A stretch of 64,000 bases of DNA from NCBI GenBank assembly GCA_949752795.1, contig OX457075.1, forward strand, positions 1,240,001-1,304,000. Direction: 5' to 3'. The stretch comes from Hyperoodon ampullatus. Lineage: Eukaryota; Chordata; Mammalia; Artiodactyla; Ziphiidae. A program made the position numbers and the translations under genes. Below, piece by piece: positions 47,901 to 60,446 of this stretch (positions are counted from its first letter, which is position 1; each line of letters opens with the position of its first letter). The notes beneath the pieces are model-generated. The model ran no database searches, was not told the origin of the DNA, and worked only from the letters and a program-made list of their open reading frames with translations.

Positions 47901-48439
47901 TAGGGTATGGTGTAGGGTAAGGTTTAGGGTTAGGTTTAGTGTTAGCACTCGGGTAAGTTTTAGGGTACATGTGAGGATACGAAAACGTGTGAAGTTTAGG
48001 GTATGTGTCAGGGTAGGGTTCAGTGTTAGAGTACCGGTTAGGGTTAGGGTTCGTTTAGGATAAGGGTTCGGGTTAGTTAAGGGTTAGGTTTAGGGTTCAT
48101 GTTAGCATTAGAAAACGGGTTTAGGGTACAGGTGAGGGTACAAAAACTTTTTAGTGCTAGCGAACATATTAGGGTATGGGTTAGTGTTAGTGAATGGGTT
48201 ACAATTGTGATTTGGCTTAGGCTAAGGTTTAGGGTTAAGGTAGGTTTAGGTTTACTGTTAGGGTTAGCGAACGGGTAAGTTTTAGGGTACAGGTGAGGGT
48301 ACGAAAACGTTTTAGTGTTAGGTTATGTGTTAGGGTAAGGGTTTCTGTTAGTGTAAGGTTTAGGTTTAGGGTACAGGTTAGGGTAAGGTTTAGGGTTAGG
48401 TGTAGGGTTTCGTTTCGGGTTGGGTGCAGTAATCAAATG
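44942..48439 (+). repeat. HOR copy H14 (3498 bp)
   Basis: All 22 subunits are present, with two 24-bp (four-hexamer) losses: in the S7 tail near 46045-46065 and in the S9 tail near 46300-46310. Confidence 0.94.
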
Positions 48440-51400
48440 GTAAGGTTTAGGGTACAGGTGAGGGTACGGAAACGTGTTAGGGTCAGGGTACGTATTAGGG
48501 TACGGGTTAGTGTTAGTGTATGGGTTAAGATTAGGGTACAGGGTTAGGGTAAGATTTAGAGTTAGGGTTACGTTTAGGTTTAGGGTTAGGTTTAGGGATT
48601 ACGAGCGGGTAAGTTTTAGGGTACACATGAGGGTACGAAAACGTGTTAGGCTTAGGTTACATGCTAGGGTTCATGTTAGGCTTAGTGCACGGATTAGGAT
48701 TAGGGTACAGGTTAGGGTAAGGTATAGGGATAGGGTTAGGGATAGGTTTTAGGGTTAGGGTTAGGTTTGGTGAATGGTTAATATTTAGTGTACAAGTGAG
48801 GGTACAGAAATATTTTAGTGTACGCGTTAATGTTCGTGTATGGGTTAGGATTATGGGACGGGTTAGGGTAAGTTTTAGGGTTAGGTTTAGGGATAAGATT
48901 AGGGTTAAGGTTAGGGATAGCAAACAGGTAAGTATCAGGTTAAACGTGAAGGTACGAAAACATGTTAAGCTTAGAGTACGGGTTAGTGTTAGTGTATGGG
49001 TTATGATTGGGGTACAATTTAGGATAAGGTTAGGGTTAGGGTTAGGGATAGATTTAGGGTTAAGTTTAGGGACAGCGAACGGGTATGGTTCAGGTTACAT
49101 GTGAGGGTTACGAATACGTATTAGGGTTAGGGTACGTGATAGGTTACGGTTTACTTTTAGTGTACAGTTTAGGATTAGTGAATGGGTTAGGGTAAGATTT
49201 AGGGGCAGGTTTAGGGTTAAGGTTTGGTTTAGGTTTAGGTTTAGTGTTAACGAACGGGTAAGGTTTAGGGTACAGGTGAGGGTACGAAAAGCTTTTAGGG
49301 TTAGGAGACGTCTTAGTGTATGGGTTAGTTTTAGTATACGGGATAGGATTAGGGTACAGGTTAGGGTAAGGATTAGGGTTAGGGTTAGTGTTCGGTTTCG
49401 TGAATGGTAAGTTTTAGGGTACAGGTGAGGGTACGAAAACGTGTTACATTTAGTGTACCTGTTAGTTTCCTAGTTAGTTTTAGAGTACGTTTTAGGATAA
49501 GAGCACAGGTTCGGGTAAGGTTTAGGGTTAGGGTTAGGGTTAGGTTTAGGATTAGTGTTATGGTTATCAAACAGTTAAGTTTTAGGGTACAGGTGAGGGT
49601 ATGGAAAAGTGTTAGTGTCAGGGTATGTGTTAGGGCACATGTTAGTGTGAGTGTATGGTTTAGTACTAGGGTATGGGTTAGGCTAAAATTTAGGGTTGGG
49701 GTTAGGTTTGGATTAGAGGTAGGGTTAGGGTTAGCGAACAGGTAAGGTTTAGGGTACAGATGAGGGTACGGAAAACTGTTACAGTCAGGGTACGTGTTAG
49801 GGCATGGGTTAGTGTTAGTTTATGCGTTAGGATTTGAGTACGGGTTAGGGTAAGGTGTAGGGTTGGGGTTAGGTTTAGGTTTAGGTTTAGGTTTATGGGT
49901 AGGGTTACCGAAGGGTAAGGTTTAAGATACAAATGAGGGTATGGCAATGAGTTAGAGTCAGGGTACGTGTTAGGGCATGGTTTAGAGTTGGTGTACGGGT
50001 TAGGATTAGGGTACGGGTTAGGGTAAGGTGTAGGGTTGTGGTTAGGTTTATGTTTAGGGCCAGGGTTAGGGTTAGCGAATTGGTAAGGTTTAGGGTACAG
50101 TTGAGGTTATTGAAAATTTTAGGGCCAGGGTACGTGTTAGGGCATGCGTTAGTGTTAGTGTATGGGTTAAGATTAGGGTTCGGGTTAGGGTAAGGTGTAG
50201 GTTTGGGGTCTGTTTCGGTTTAGGACTACGGTTCGGGTTAGCAAACTTGTAAGGTTTAGGGTATAGGTGAGGTTACAGAAAAGTGTTGGGGTCAGGTGCC
50301 TGTTTAGGCAGAGGTTAGTGTTACTGAATGGTTTAGGATTATGATTCGGGTTGGTGTAAGGTGTAGGGTTAGTGTTAGGTTTAGGTGTAGGGCTAGGGCT
50401 AGTGTTCGCGAATGGGTGATGTTTATGGTACAGGTGAGGGTAAGGAAACTTTTTAGGGTCATGTTACGTGTTACGGCATGGGTTAGTGTTAGTGTACGGG
50501 TTAGGATTATGGTACGGTTTAGGGTAAAGGTAGGGTTGCGGTTAGGGTTAGGTTTAGGGTTAGGGTTAGCGTTTGTGAATGGGTAACATTTAGTGTACAG
50601 GTGAGGGAACAAAAATGTTTTAGGGTACGGGTTAGTGTTAGTGTATGTGTTAGGAATAGGTTACGGGTTAGGGAAAGGTTTAGGTTTAGATTAGGGACAG
50701 GTTTAAGGTTAAGGTTAGGGACAATGAACGGGTAAGTTTCAGGTTACAGATGAGGGTACAAAAACATTTTAGGCTTAGGGTACGGGTTACTCTTAGTGTC
50801 CAGTTTAGGATTAGTGTACGTGTAGGGTAAGGGTTAGGGTTAGAGTTAGGTTTAGGCTTAGGGTTACGGTTAGCGAATGGCCAAGGTTTAGGGTACATGT
50901 GAGGGTAAGAATTCGTGTTAAGGTTAGGGAACATGTTAGGGTACGGGTTAGTGTTAGTGTACATTTTAGGATCAGGGTACGTTTTATTGTAAGGTATAGG
51001 GTTAGGGTTAGGGTTAGGTTTAGCGAACGGGTAAGGTTTAGGGTATAGGTGAGGGCACGCAAACTTTTTAGAGTTACGGTATTTGTTAGGGTACGGGTTA
51101 GTGTTAGAGTATGGATTAGGATTAGAGTATGGGTTAGGGTAAGTGTTAGGGTTAGTGTTAGCTTTATGTTTAAGATTAGTGTTAGTGTTAGCCAATGGGT
51201 AAGCTTTAGGGTACAGGTGAGACTGTGAAAAAATGTTAGGTTTAGAGTACATGTTAGATTACGGGTTAGTGTTAATGTAAGGTTTAGGAATAGCGTATGG
51301 TGTAGGGTAAGGTTTAGGGTTAGGTTTAGTGTTAGCACTCGGGTAAGTTTTAGGGTACATGTGAGGATACGAAAACGTGTGAAGTTTAGGGTATGTGTCA

Positions 51401-51830
51401 GGGTAGGGTTCAGTGTTAGAGTACCGGTTAGGGTTAGGGTTCGTTAAGGATAAGGGTTCGGGTTAGTTAAGGGTTAGGTTTATGGTTCATGTGAGCATTA
51501 GAAAACGGGTTTACGGTACAGGTGAGGGTACAAAAACTTTTTAGTGCTAGCGAACATATTAGGGTATGGGTTAGTGTTAGTGAATGGGTTACGATTGTGA
51601 TATGGCTTAGGCTAAGGTTTAGGGTTAAGGTAGGTTTAGGTTTAGTGTTAGGGTTAGCGAATGGGTAAGTTTTAGGGTACAGGTGAGGGTACGAAAACGT
51701 GTTAGTGTTAGGTTATGTGTTAGGGTAAGGGTTACTGTTAGTGTACGGTTTAGGTTTAGGGTACGGGTTAGGGTAAGGTTTAGGGTTAGGTGTAGGGTTT
51801 GGTATAGGGTTAGGGTGGAGTTATCAAATG
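48440..51830 (+). repeat. HOR copy H15 (3391 bp, S8 lost)
   Basis: Twenty-one subunits. The start of S8 is joined to S9 inside TTTAGGGTACA (49580-49591), removing about 144 bp. The second half shares private marks with H16 and H17, for example GTCAGGTGCCTGTTTAGG near 50290. Confidence 0.93.
49580..49591 (+). other. Deletion junction S8/S9 in H15
   Basis: The S8 flank (ATCAAACAGTTAAG) continues after TTTAGGGTACA as S9 (GGTGAGGGTATGGAAAAG). About 144 bp are missing. Confidence 0.85.
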
Positions 51831-54800
51831 GTAAGGTTTAGGGTACAGGTGAGGGTACGGAAACGTGTTAGGGTCAGGGTACGTATTAGGATACGGGTTA
51901 GTGTTAGTGTATGGGTTAAGATTAGGGTACAGGGTTAGGGTAAGATTTAGAGCTAGGATTACATTTAGGTTTAGGGTTAGGTATAGGGACAGCGATCGGG
52001 TAAGCTTTAGGGTACACATTAGGGTACGAAAACGTGTTAGGCTTAGGGTACATGCTAGGGTTCATGTTAGGCTTAGTGCACGGATTAGGATTAGGGTACA
52101 GGTTAGGGTAAGATATAGGGATAGGGTTAGGGATAGGTTTTAGGGTTAGGGTTAGGTTTGGTGAATGGTTAATATTTAGTGTACAGGTGAGGGTACAGAA
52201 ATGTTTTAGTGTACACGTTAGTCTTCGTGTATGGGTTAGGATTATGGGACGGGTTAGGGTAAGTTTCAGGGTTAGGTTTAGGGATAAGATTAGGGTTAAG
52301 GTTAGGGATAGCGAACAGGTAAGTATCAGGTTAAAAGTGAAGGTACGAAAACATGTTAAGCTTAGAGTACGGGTTAGTGTTAGTGTACGGGTTATGAATG
52401 GGGTACCATTTAGGGTAAGGTTAGGGTTATGGTTAGGGATAGCGAACGGGTATGGTTCAGGTTACATGTGAGGGTTACGAATACGTGTTAGGGTTAGGGT
52501 ACGTGATAGGTTATGGTTTATTTTTAGTGTACGGTTTAGGATTAGTGTATGGCTTAGGGTAAGATTTAGGGGCAGGTTTACGGTTAAGGTTTGGTTTAGG
52601 TTTAGGTTTAGTGTTAACGAACGGGTAAGGTTTAGGGTACAGGTGAGGGTACGAAAAGCTTTTAGGGTTAGGAAACGTCTTAGTGTATGGGTTAGTTTTA
52701 GTATACGGGTTAGGATTAGGGTACAGGTTAGGGTAAGGATTAGGGTTAGGGTTAGGTTTAGGTTTCCGGTTAGTGTTAGGTTTCATGAAAGGTAAGTTTT
52801 AGGGTACAGGTGAGGGTACGAAAACGTGTTACGTTTAGGGTACCTGTTAGTTTCCTGGTTAGTTTTAGAGTACGTTTTAGGATAAGAGCACAGGTTCGGG
52901 TAAGGTTTAGGGTTAGGGTTAGGGTTAGGTTTAGGATTAGTGTTATGGTTATCAAACAGTTAAGTTTTAGGGTACATTTGAGGGTATGAAAAGCTTTTAG
53001 GGTTAGGGTATGTGTTAGGATATGTGTTAGTGTTAGTGTATTCATTAGCATTAGGGTACGGGTTAGGGTTATGTTTAGGGCTAGGGTTAGGGTTAGCGAA
53101 CAGGTAACCTTTAGGGTACAGGTGAGGGTATGGAAAAGTGTTAGTGTCAGGGTATGTGTTAGGGCACATGTTAGTGTGAGTGTATGGTTTAGTATTAGGG
53201 TACGGGTTAGGCTAAAGATTAGGGTTGGGGTTAGGTTTGGATTAGGGGTATGGTTAGGGTTAGCGAACAGGTAAGGTTTAGGGTACAGATGAGGGTACGG
53301 AAAACTGTTACAGTCAGGGTACGTGTTAGGGCATGGGTTAGTGTTAGTGTATGCATTAGGATTTGAGTACGGGTTAGGGTAAGGTGTAGGGTTGGGGTTA
53401 GGTTTAGGTTTAGGTTTAGGTTTATGGGTAGGGTTACCGAAGGGTAAGGTTTAAGATACAAATGAGGGTATGGCAACGAGTTAGAGTCAGGGTTCGTGTT
53501 AGGGCATGGTTTAGAGTTGGTGTACGGGTTAGGATTAGGGTACGGGTTAGGGTAAGGTGTAGGGTTGTGGTTAGGTTTATGTTTAGGGCCAGGGTTAGGG
53601 TTAGCGAATTGGTAAGGTTTAGGGTACAGTTGAGGTTATGGAAAATTTTAGGGCCAGGGTACGTGTTAGGGCATGCGTTAGTGTTAGTGTATGGGTTAAG
53701 ATTAGGGTTCGGGTTAGGGTAAGGTGTAGGTTTGGGGTCTGTTTCGGTTTAGGACTACGGTTCGGGTTAGCAAACTTGTAAGGTTTAGGGTATAGGTGAG
53801 GTTACAGAAAAGTGTTGGGGTCAGGTGCCTGTTTAGGCAGAGGTTAGTGTTACTGAACAGTTTAGGATTATGATTCGGGTTGGTGTAAGGTGTAGGGTTA
53901 GTGTTAGGTTTAGGTGTAGGGCTAGGGCTAGTGTTCGCGAATGGGTGATGTTTATGGTACAGGTGAGGGTAAGGAAACTTTTTAGGGTCATGTTACGTGT
54001 TACGGCATGGGTTAGTGTTAGTGTACGGGTTAGGATTATGGTACGGTTTAGGGTAAAGGTAGGGTTGCGGTTAGGGTTAGGTTTAGGGTTAGGGTTAGCG
54101 TTTGTGAATGGGTAACATTTAGTGTACAGGTGAGGGAACAAAAATGTTTTAGGGTACGGGTTAGTGTTAGTGTATATGTTAGGATTAGGTTACGGGTTAG
54201 GGAAAGGTTTAGGTTTAGATTTAGGGACAGGTTTAAGGTTAAGGTTAGGGACAATGAACGGGTAAGTTTCAGGTTACAGATGAGGGTACAAAAACATTTT
54301 AGGCTTAGGGTACGGGTTACTCTTAGTGTCCAGTTTAGGATTAGTGTATGTGTAGGGTAAGGGTTAGGGTTAGAGTTAGGTTTAGGCTTAGGGTTACGGT
54401 TAGCGAATGGCCAAGCTTTAGGGTACAGGTGAGGGTAAGAATTCGTGTTAAGTTTAGGGAACATGTTAGGGTACGGGTTAGTGTTAGTGTACATTTTAGG
54501 ATCAGGGTACGTTTTATTGTAAGGTATAGGGTTAGGGTTAGGGTTAGGTTTAGCGAACGGGTAAGGTTTAGGGTATAGGTGAGGGCACGCAAACTTTTTA
54601 GAGTTACGGTATTTGTTAGGGTACGGGTTAGTGTTAGAGTATGGATTAGGATTAGAGTATGGGTTAGGGTAAGTGTTAGGGTTAGTGTTAGCTTTATGTT
54701 TAAGGTTAGTGTTAGTGTTAGCCAATGGGTAAGCTTTAGGGTACAGGTGAGACTGTGAAAAAATGTTAGGTTTAGAGTACATGTTAGATTATGGGTTAGT

Positions 54801-55360
54801 GTTAATGTAAGGTTTAGGAATAGGGTATGGTGTAGGGTAAGGTTTAGGGTTAGGTTTAGTGTTAGCACTCGGGTAAGTTTTAGGGTACATGTGAGGATAC
54901 AAAAACGTGTGAAGTTTTGTGTATGTGTCAGGGTAGGGTTCAGTGTTAGAGTACCGGTTAGGGTTAGGGTTCGTTAAGGATAAGGGTTCGGGTTAGTTAA
55001 GGGTTAGGTTTAAGGTTCATGTGAGCATTAGAAAACGGGTTTACGGTACAGGTGAGGGTACAAAAACTTTTTAGTGCTAGCGAACATATTAGGGTATGGG
55101 TTAGTGTTAGTGAATGGGTTACGATTGTGATATGGCTTAGGCTAAGGTTTAGGGTTAAGGTAGGTTTAGGTTTAGTGTTAGGGTTAGCGAATGGGTAAGT
55201 TTTAGGGTACAGGTGACGGTACGAAAACGTGTTAGTGTTAGGTTATGTGTTAGGGTAAGGGTTACTGTTAGTGTACGGTTTAGGTTTAGGGTACGGGTTA
55301 GGGTAAGGTTTAGGGTTAGGTGTAGGGTTTGGTTTAGGGTTAGGGTGGAGTTATCAAATG
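51831..55360 (+). repeat. HOR copy H16 (3530 bp)
   Basis: All 22 subunits are present, with a 24-bp loss in the S4 tail (52420-52445). Marks shared with H17 are AGCTTTAGGGTACACATTAG in S2, GTGTACACGTTAGTCTTCG in S3 and GAATTCGTG in S17. Confidence 0.95.
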
Positions 55361-58222
55361 GTAAGGTTTAGGGTACAGGTGAGGGTACGCAAACGTGTTA
55401 GGGTCAGGGTACGTATTAGGGTACGGGTTAGTGTTAGTGTATGGCTTAAGATTAGGGTACAGGGTTAGGGTAAGATTTAGAGCTAGGGTTACGTTTAGGT
55501 TTATGGTTAGGTTTAGGGACAGCGAGCGGGTAAGCTTTAGGGTACACATTAGGGTACGAAAACGTGTTAGGCTTAGGGTACATGCTAGGGTTCATGTTAG
55601 GCTTAGTGCACGGTTTAGGATTAGGGTACAGGTTAGGGTAAGGTATAGGGATAGGGTTAGGTTTGGTGAATGGTTAATAATTAGTGTACAGGTGAGGGTA
55701 CAGAAATGTTTTAGTGTACACGTTAGTCTTCGTGTATGGGTTAGGATTATGGGACGGGTTAGGGTAAGTTTCAGGGTTAGGTTTAGGGATAAGATTAGGG
55801 TTAAGGTTAGGGATAGCGAACAGGTAAGTATCAGGTTAAAAGTGAAGGTACGAAAACATGTTAAGCTTAGAGTATGGGTTAGTGTTAGTGTACGGGTTAT
55901 GATTGGGGTACCATTTAGGGTAAGGTTAGGGTTATGGTTAGGGATAGGTTTAGGGTTAAGGTTAGGGATAGCGAACGGGTATGGTTCAGGTTACATGTGA
56001 GGGTTACGAATACGTGTTAGGGTTAGGGTACGTGATAGGGTACGGTTTATTTTTAGTGTACGGTTTTGGATTAGTGTATGGGTTAGGGTAAGATTTAGGG
56101 GCAGGTTTAGGGTTAAGGTTTGGTTTAGGTTTAGGTTTAGTGTTAACGAACGCGTAAGGTTTAGGGTACAGGTGAGGGTACGAAAAGCTTTTAGGGTTAG
56201 GAAACGTCTTAGTGTATGGGTTAGTTTTAGTATACGGGTTAGGATTAGGGTACAGGTTAGGGTAAGGATTAGGGTTAGGTTTAGGTTTAGGTTTAGGGTT
56301 AGTGTTAGGTTTCGTGAATGGTAAGTTTTAGGGTACAGGTGAGGGTACGAAAACGTGTTAAGTTTAGGGTACCTGTTAGTTTCCTGGTTAGTTTTAGAGT
56401 ATGTTTTAGGATAAGAGCATAGGTTCGGGTAAGGTTTAGGGTTAGGGTTAGGGTTAGGTTTAGGATTAGTGTTATGGTTATCAAACAGTTAAGTTTTAGG
56501 GTACATTTGAGGGTATGAAAAGCTTTTAGGGTTAGGGTATGTGTTAGGATATGTGTTAGTGTTAGTGTATGCATTAGCATTAGGGTACGGGTTAGGGTTA
56601 TGTTTAGGGCTAGGGTTAGGGTTAGCGAACAGGTAACCATTAGGGTACAGGTGAGGGTATGGAAAAGTGTTAGTGTCAGGGTATGTGTTAGGGCACATGT
56701 TAGTGTGAGTGTATGGTTTAGTATTAGGGTACGGGTTAGGCTAAAGATTAGGGTTGGGGTTAGGTTTGGATTAGGGGTATGGTTAGGGTTAGCGAACAGG
56801 TAAGGTTTAGGGTACAGATGAGGGTACGGAAAACTGTTACAGTCAGGGTACGTGTTAGGGCAAGGGTTAGTGTTAGTGTATGCGTAAGGATTTGAGTACG
56901 TGTTAGGGTAAGGTGTAGGGTTGGGGTTAGGTTTAGGTTTAGATTTAGGTTTAGGGGTAGGGTTACCGAAGGGTAAGGTTTAAGATACAAATGAGGGTAT
57001 GGCAACGAGTTAGAGTCAGGGTACGTGTTAGGGCATGGTTTAGAGTTGGTGTATGGGTTACGATTATGGTACGGTTTAGGGTAAAGTTAGGGTTGCGGTT
57101 AGGGTTAGGTTTAGGGTTAGGGTTAACGTTTGTGAATGGGTAACATTTAGTGTACAGGTGAGGGAACAAAAATGTTTTAGGGTACGGGTTAGTGTTAGTG
57201 TATGTGTTAGGATTAGGTTACGGGTTAGGGAAAGATTTAGGTTTAGATTTAGGGACAGGTTTAAGGTTAAGGTTAGGGACAATGAACGGGTAAGTTTCAG
57301 GTTACAGATGAGGGTACAAAAACATTTTAGGCTTAGGGTACGGGTTACTCTTAGTGTTCAGTTTAGGATTAGTGTACGTGTAGGGTAAGGGTTAGGGTTA
57401 GAGTTAGGTTTAGGCTTAGGGTTACGGTTAGCGAATGGCCAAGGTTTAGGGTACATGTGAGGGTAAGAATTCGTGTTAAGGTTAGGGAACATGTTAGGGT
57501 ACGGGTTAGTGTTAGTGTACATTTTAGGATCAGGGTACGTTTTATTGTAAGGTATAGGGTTAGGGTTAGGGTTAGGTTTAGCGAACGGGTAAGGTTTAGG
57601 GTATAGGTGAGGGCACGCAAACTTTTTAGAGTTACGGTATTTGTTAGGGTACGGGTTAGTGTTAGAGTATGGATTAGGATTAGAGTATGGGTTAGGGTAA
57701 GTGTTAGGGTTAGTGTTAGCTTTATGTTTAAGGTTAGTGTTAGTGTTAGCCAATGGGTAAGCTTTAGGGTACAGGTGAGACTGTGAAAAAATGTTAGGTT
57801 TAGAGTACATGTTAGATTACGGGATAGTGTTAATGTAAGGGTTAGGAATAGGGTATGGTGTAGGGTAAGGTTTAGGGTTAGGTTTAGTGTTAGCACTCGG
57901 GTAAGTTTTAGGGTACATGTGAGGATACGAAAACGTGTGAAGTTTAGGGTATGTGTCAGGGTAGGGTTCAGTGTTAGAGTACCGGATAGGGTTAGGGTTC
58001 ATTAAGGATAAGGGTTCGGGTTAGTTAAGGGTTAGGTTTAGGGTTCATGTGAGCATTAGAAAACGGGTTTACGGTACAGGTGAGGGTACAAAAACTTTTT
58101 AGTGCTAGCGAACATATTAGGGTATGGGTTAGTGTTAGTGAATGGGTTACGATTGTGATATGGCTTAGGCTAAGGTTTAGGGTTAAGGTAGGTTTAGGTT
58201 TAGTGTTAGGGTTAGCGAATGG
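55361..58222 (+). repeat. HOR copy H17 (about three subunits lost, right end fused)
   Basis: S1-S11, then the tail of S14 onward to the start of S22. About 501 bp (S11 body to S14 body) are missing at 57049-57066, and about 25 bp near 55655. The right end recombines into an S7 inside the S22 box. Confidence 0.92.
57049..57066 (+). other. Deletion junction S11/S14 in H17 (about 501 bp)
   Basis: The S11 body (AGAGTTGGTGTA) continues as the S14 tail (GATTATGGTACGG) within a GTGTAYGGGTTA stretch common to both. In H16 the two places are 501 bp apart (53520 and 54021). Confidence 0.86.
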
Positions 58223-58262
58223 GTAAGTTTTAGGGTACAGGTGAGGGTACGAAAACGTGTTA
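58223..58262 (+). other. Fusion junction S22/S7, H17/H18 (about 1126 bp)
   Basis: An S22 flank (GCGAATGG) and box continue as S7 (CGTTTAGGGTACCTG). The S22 and S7 boxes are identical over about 40 bp here, an ideal place for unequal crossing-over. Seven subunits (S22, S1-S6) are missing. Confidence 0.88.
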
Positions 58263-60431
58263 CGTTTAGGGTACCTGTTAGTTTCCTGGTTAGTTTTAGA
58301 GTACGTTTTAAGATAAGAGCACAGTTTCGGGTAAGGTTTAGGGTTAGGGTTAGGGTTAGGTTTAGGATTAGTGTTATGGTTATCAAACAGTTAAGTTTTA
58401 GGGTACATTTGAGGGTATGAAAAGCTTTTAGGGTTAGGGTATGTGTTAGGATATGTGTTAGTGTTAGTGTATGCATTAGCATTAGGGTACGGGTTAGGGT
58501 TATGTTTAGGGCTAGGGTTAGGGTTAGCGAACAGGTAACCTTTAGGGTACAGGTGAGGGTATGGAAATGTGTTAGTGTCAGGGTATGTTTTAGGGCACAT
58601 GTTAGTGTGAGTGTATGGTTTAGTATTAGGGTACGGGTTAGGCTAAAGATTAGGGTTGGGGTTAGGTTTGGATTAGGGGTATGGTTAGGGTTAGCGAACA
58701 GGTAAGGTTTAGGGTACAGATGAGGGTACGGAAAACTGTTACAGTCAGGGTACGTGTTAGGGCATGGGTTAGTGTTAGTGTATGCATTAGGATTTGAGTA
58801 CGGGTTAGGGTAAGGTGTAGGGTTGGGGTAAGGTTTAGGTTTAGGTTTAGGTTTATGGGTAGGGTTACCGAAGGGTAAGGTTTAAGATACAAATGAGGGT
58901 ATGGCAACGTGTTAGAGTCAGGGTACGTGTTAGGGCATGGCTTAGACTTGGTGTACTGGTTAGGATTAGGGTACGGGTTAGGGTAAGGGGTAGGGTTGTG
59001 GTTAGGTTTATGTTTAGGGCTAGGGTTAGGGTTAGCGAATGGGTAAGGTTTAGGTTACAGTTGAGGGTGTGGAAAATTTTAGGGTCAGGGTACGTGTTAG
59101 GGCATGCGTTAGTGTTAGTGTATGGGTTAAGATTAGGGTGCGGGTTAGGGTAAGGTGTAGGTTTGGGGTCCGTTTTGGTTTAGGACAATCGTTCGGGTTA
59201 GCAAACTTGTAAGGTTTAGGGTATAGGTGAGGTTACAGAAAATTGCTGGGGTCAGGGTGCGTGTTAAGGCAGAGGTTAGTGTTAGTGAAAGGGTTAGGAT
59301 TATGATTCGGGTTGGTGTAAGGTGTAGGGTTAGTGTTAGGTTTAGGTGTAGGGCTAGGGCTAGTGTTCGCGAATGGGTGATGTTTATGGTACAGGTGAGG
59401 GTAAGGAAACGTATTAGGGTCATGTTACGTGTTAGGGCAAGGGTTCGTGTTAGTGTATGGGTTAGGATTAGGGTACGGTTTAGGGTAAAGTTAGGGTTGC
59501 GATTAGGGTTAGTTTTAGGGTTAGGGTTATGGTTTGTGAACGGGTAACATTTAGTGTACAGGTGAGGGAACAAACATGTTTTAGGGTACGGGTTAGTGTT
59601 AGTGTACGGGTTAGGATTAGGTTACGGGTTAGGGAAAGGCTTAGGTTTAGGTTTAGGAACAGGTTTAAGGTTAAGGTTAGGGACAGTGAACGGGTAAGTT
59701 TCAGGTTACAGATGAGGGTACAAAAACATTTTAGGCTTAGGGTACGGGTTACTCTTACTGTCCAGTTTAGGTTTAGTGTACGTTTAGGGTAAGGGTTTGG
59801 GTTAGAGTTGTTTTTAGGCTTAGGGTTACGGATAGCGAACGGACAAGCTTTAGGGTACAGGTGAGGGTAAGAATACATGTTAAGGTTAGGGAACGTGTTA
59901 GGGTACGGGTTAGTGTTAGTGTACATGTTAGGATCAGGGTACGTTTTATTGTAAGGTATAGGGTTAGGGTTAGGGTTAGGTTTAACTAACGGGTAAGGTT
60001 TAGGTATAGGTGAGGGCACACAAAGTTTTTAGAGTTACGGCATATGTTAGGGTACGGGTTAGTGTTAGAGTATGGATTAGGATTAGAGTATGGGTTAGGG
60101 TAAGTGTTAGGGTTAGTGTTAGCTTTATGTTTAAGGTTAGTGTTAGTGTTAGCCAATGGGTAAACTTTAGGGTACAGGTGAGACTGTGAAAAAATGTTAG
60201 GTTTAGGGTACATGTTAGATTATGGGTTAGTGTTAATGTAAGGTTTAGGAATAGGGTATGGTGTAGGGTAAGGTTTAGGGTTAGGTTTAGTGTTAGCATT
60301 TGGGTAAGTTTTAGGGTACATGTGAGGATACGAAAACGTGTGAAGTTTAGGGTATGTGTCAGGGTAGGGTTCAGTGTCAGAGTACCGGTTAGGGTTAGGG
60401 TTCGTTTAGTATAAGGGTTCGGGTTAGTTAA

Positions 60432-60446
60432 GGGTTAGGTTTAGGG
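60432..60446 (+). other. Fusion junction H18/H19 (same breakpoints as H9/H10)
   Basis: The S20 tail joins the S1 tail inside GGGTTAGGTTTAGGG. S21, S22 and S1 are missing, as at 31284-31296. Confidence 0.88.

Larger units (their letters stand above)
58223..60446 (+). repeat. HOR copy H18 (S7-S20 only)
   Basis: Starts as an S7 behind an S22 flank and runs to S20, where it fuses to the S1 tail of the next copy (60432-60446). It lacks S1-S6, S21 and S22. The H7-like mark GAGTTGTTTTTAGGC is at about 59807. Confidence 0.92.
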
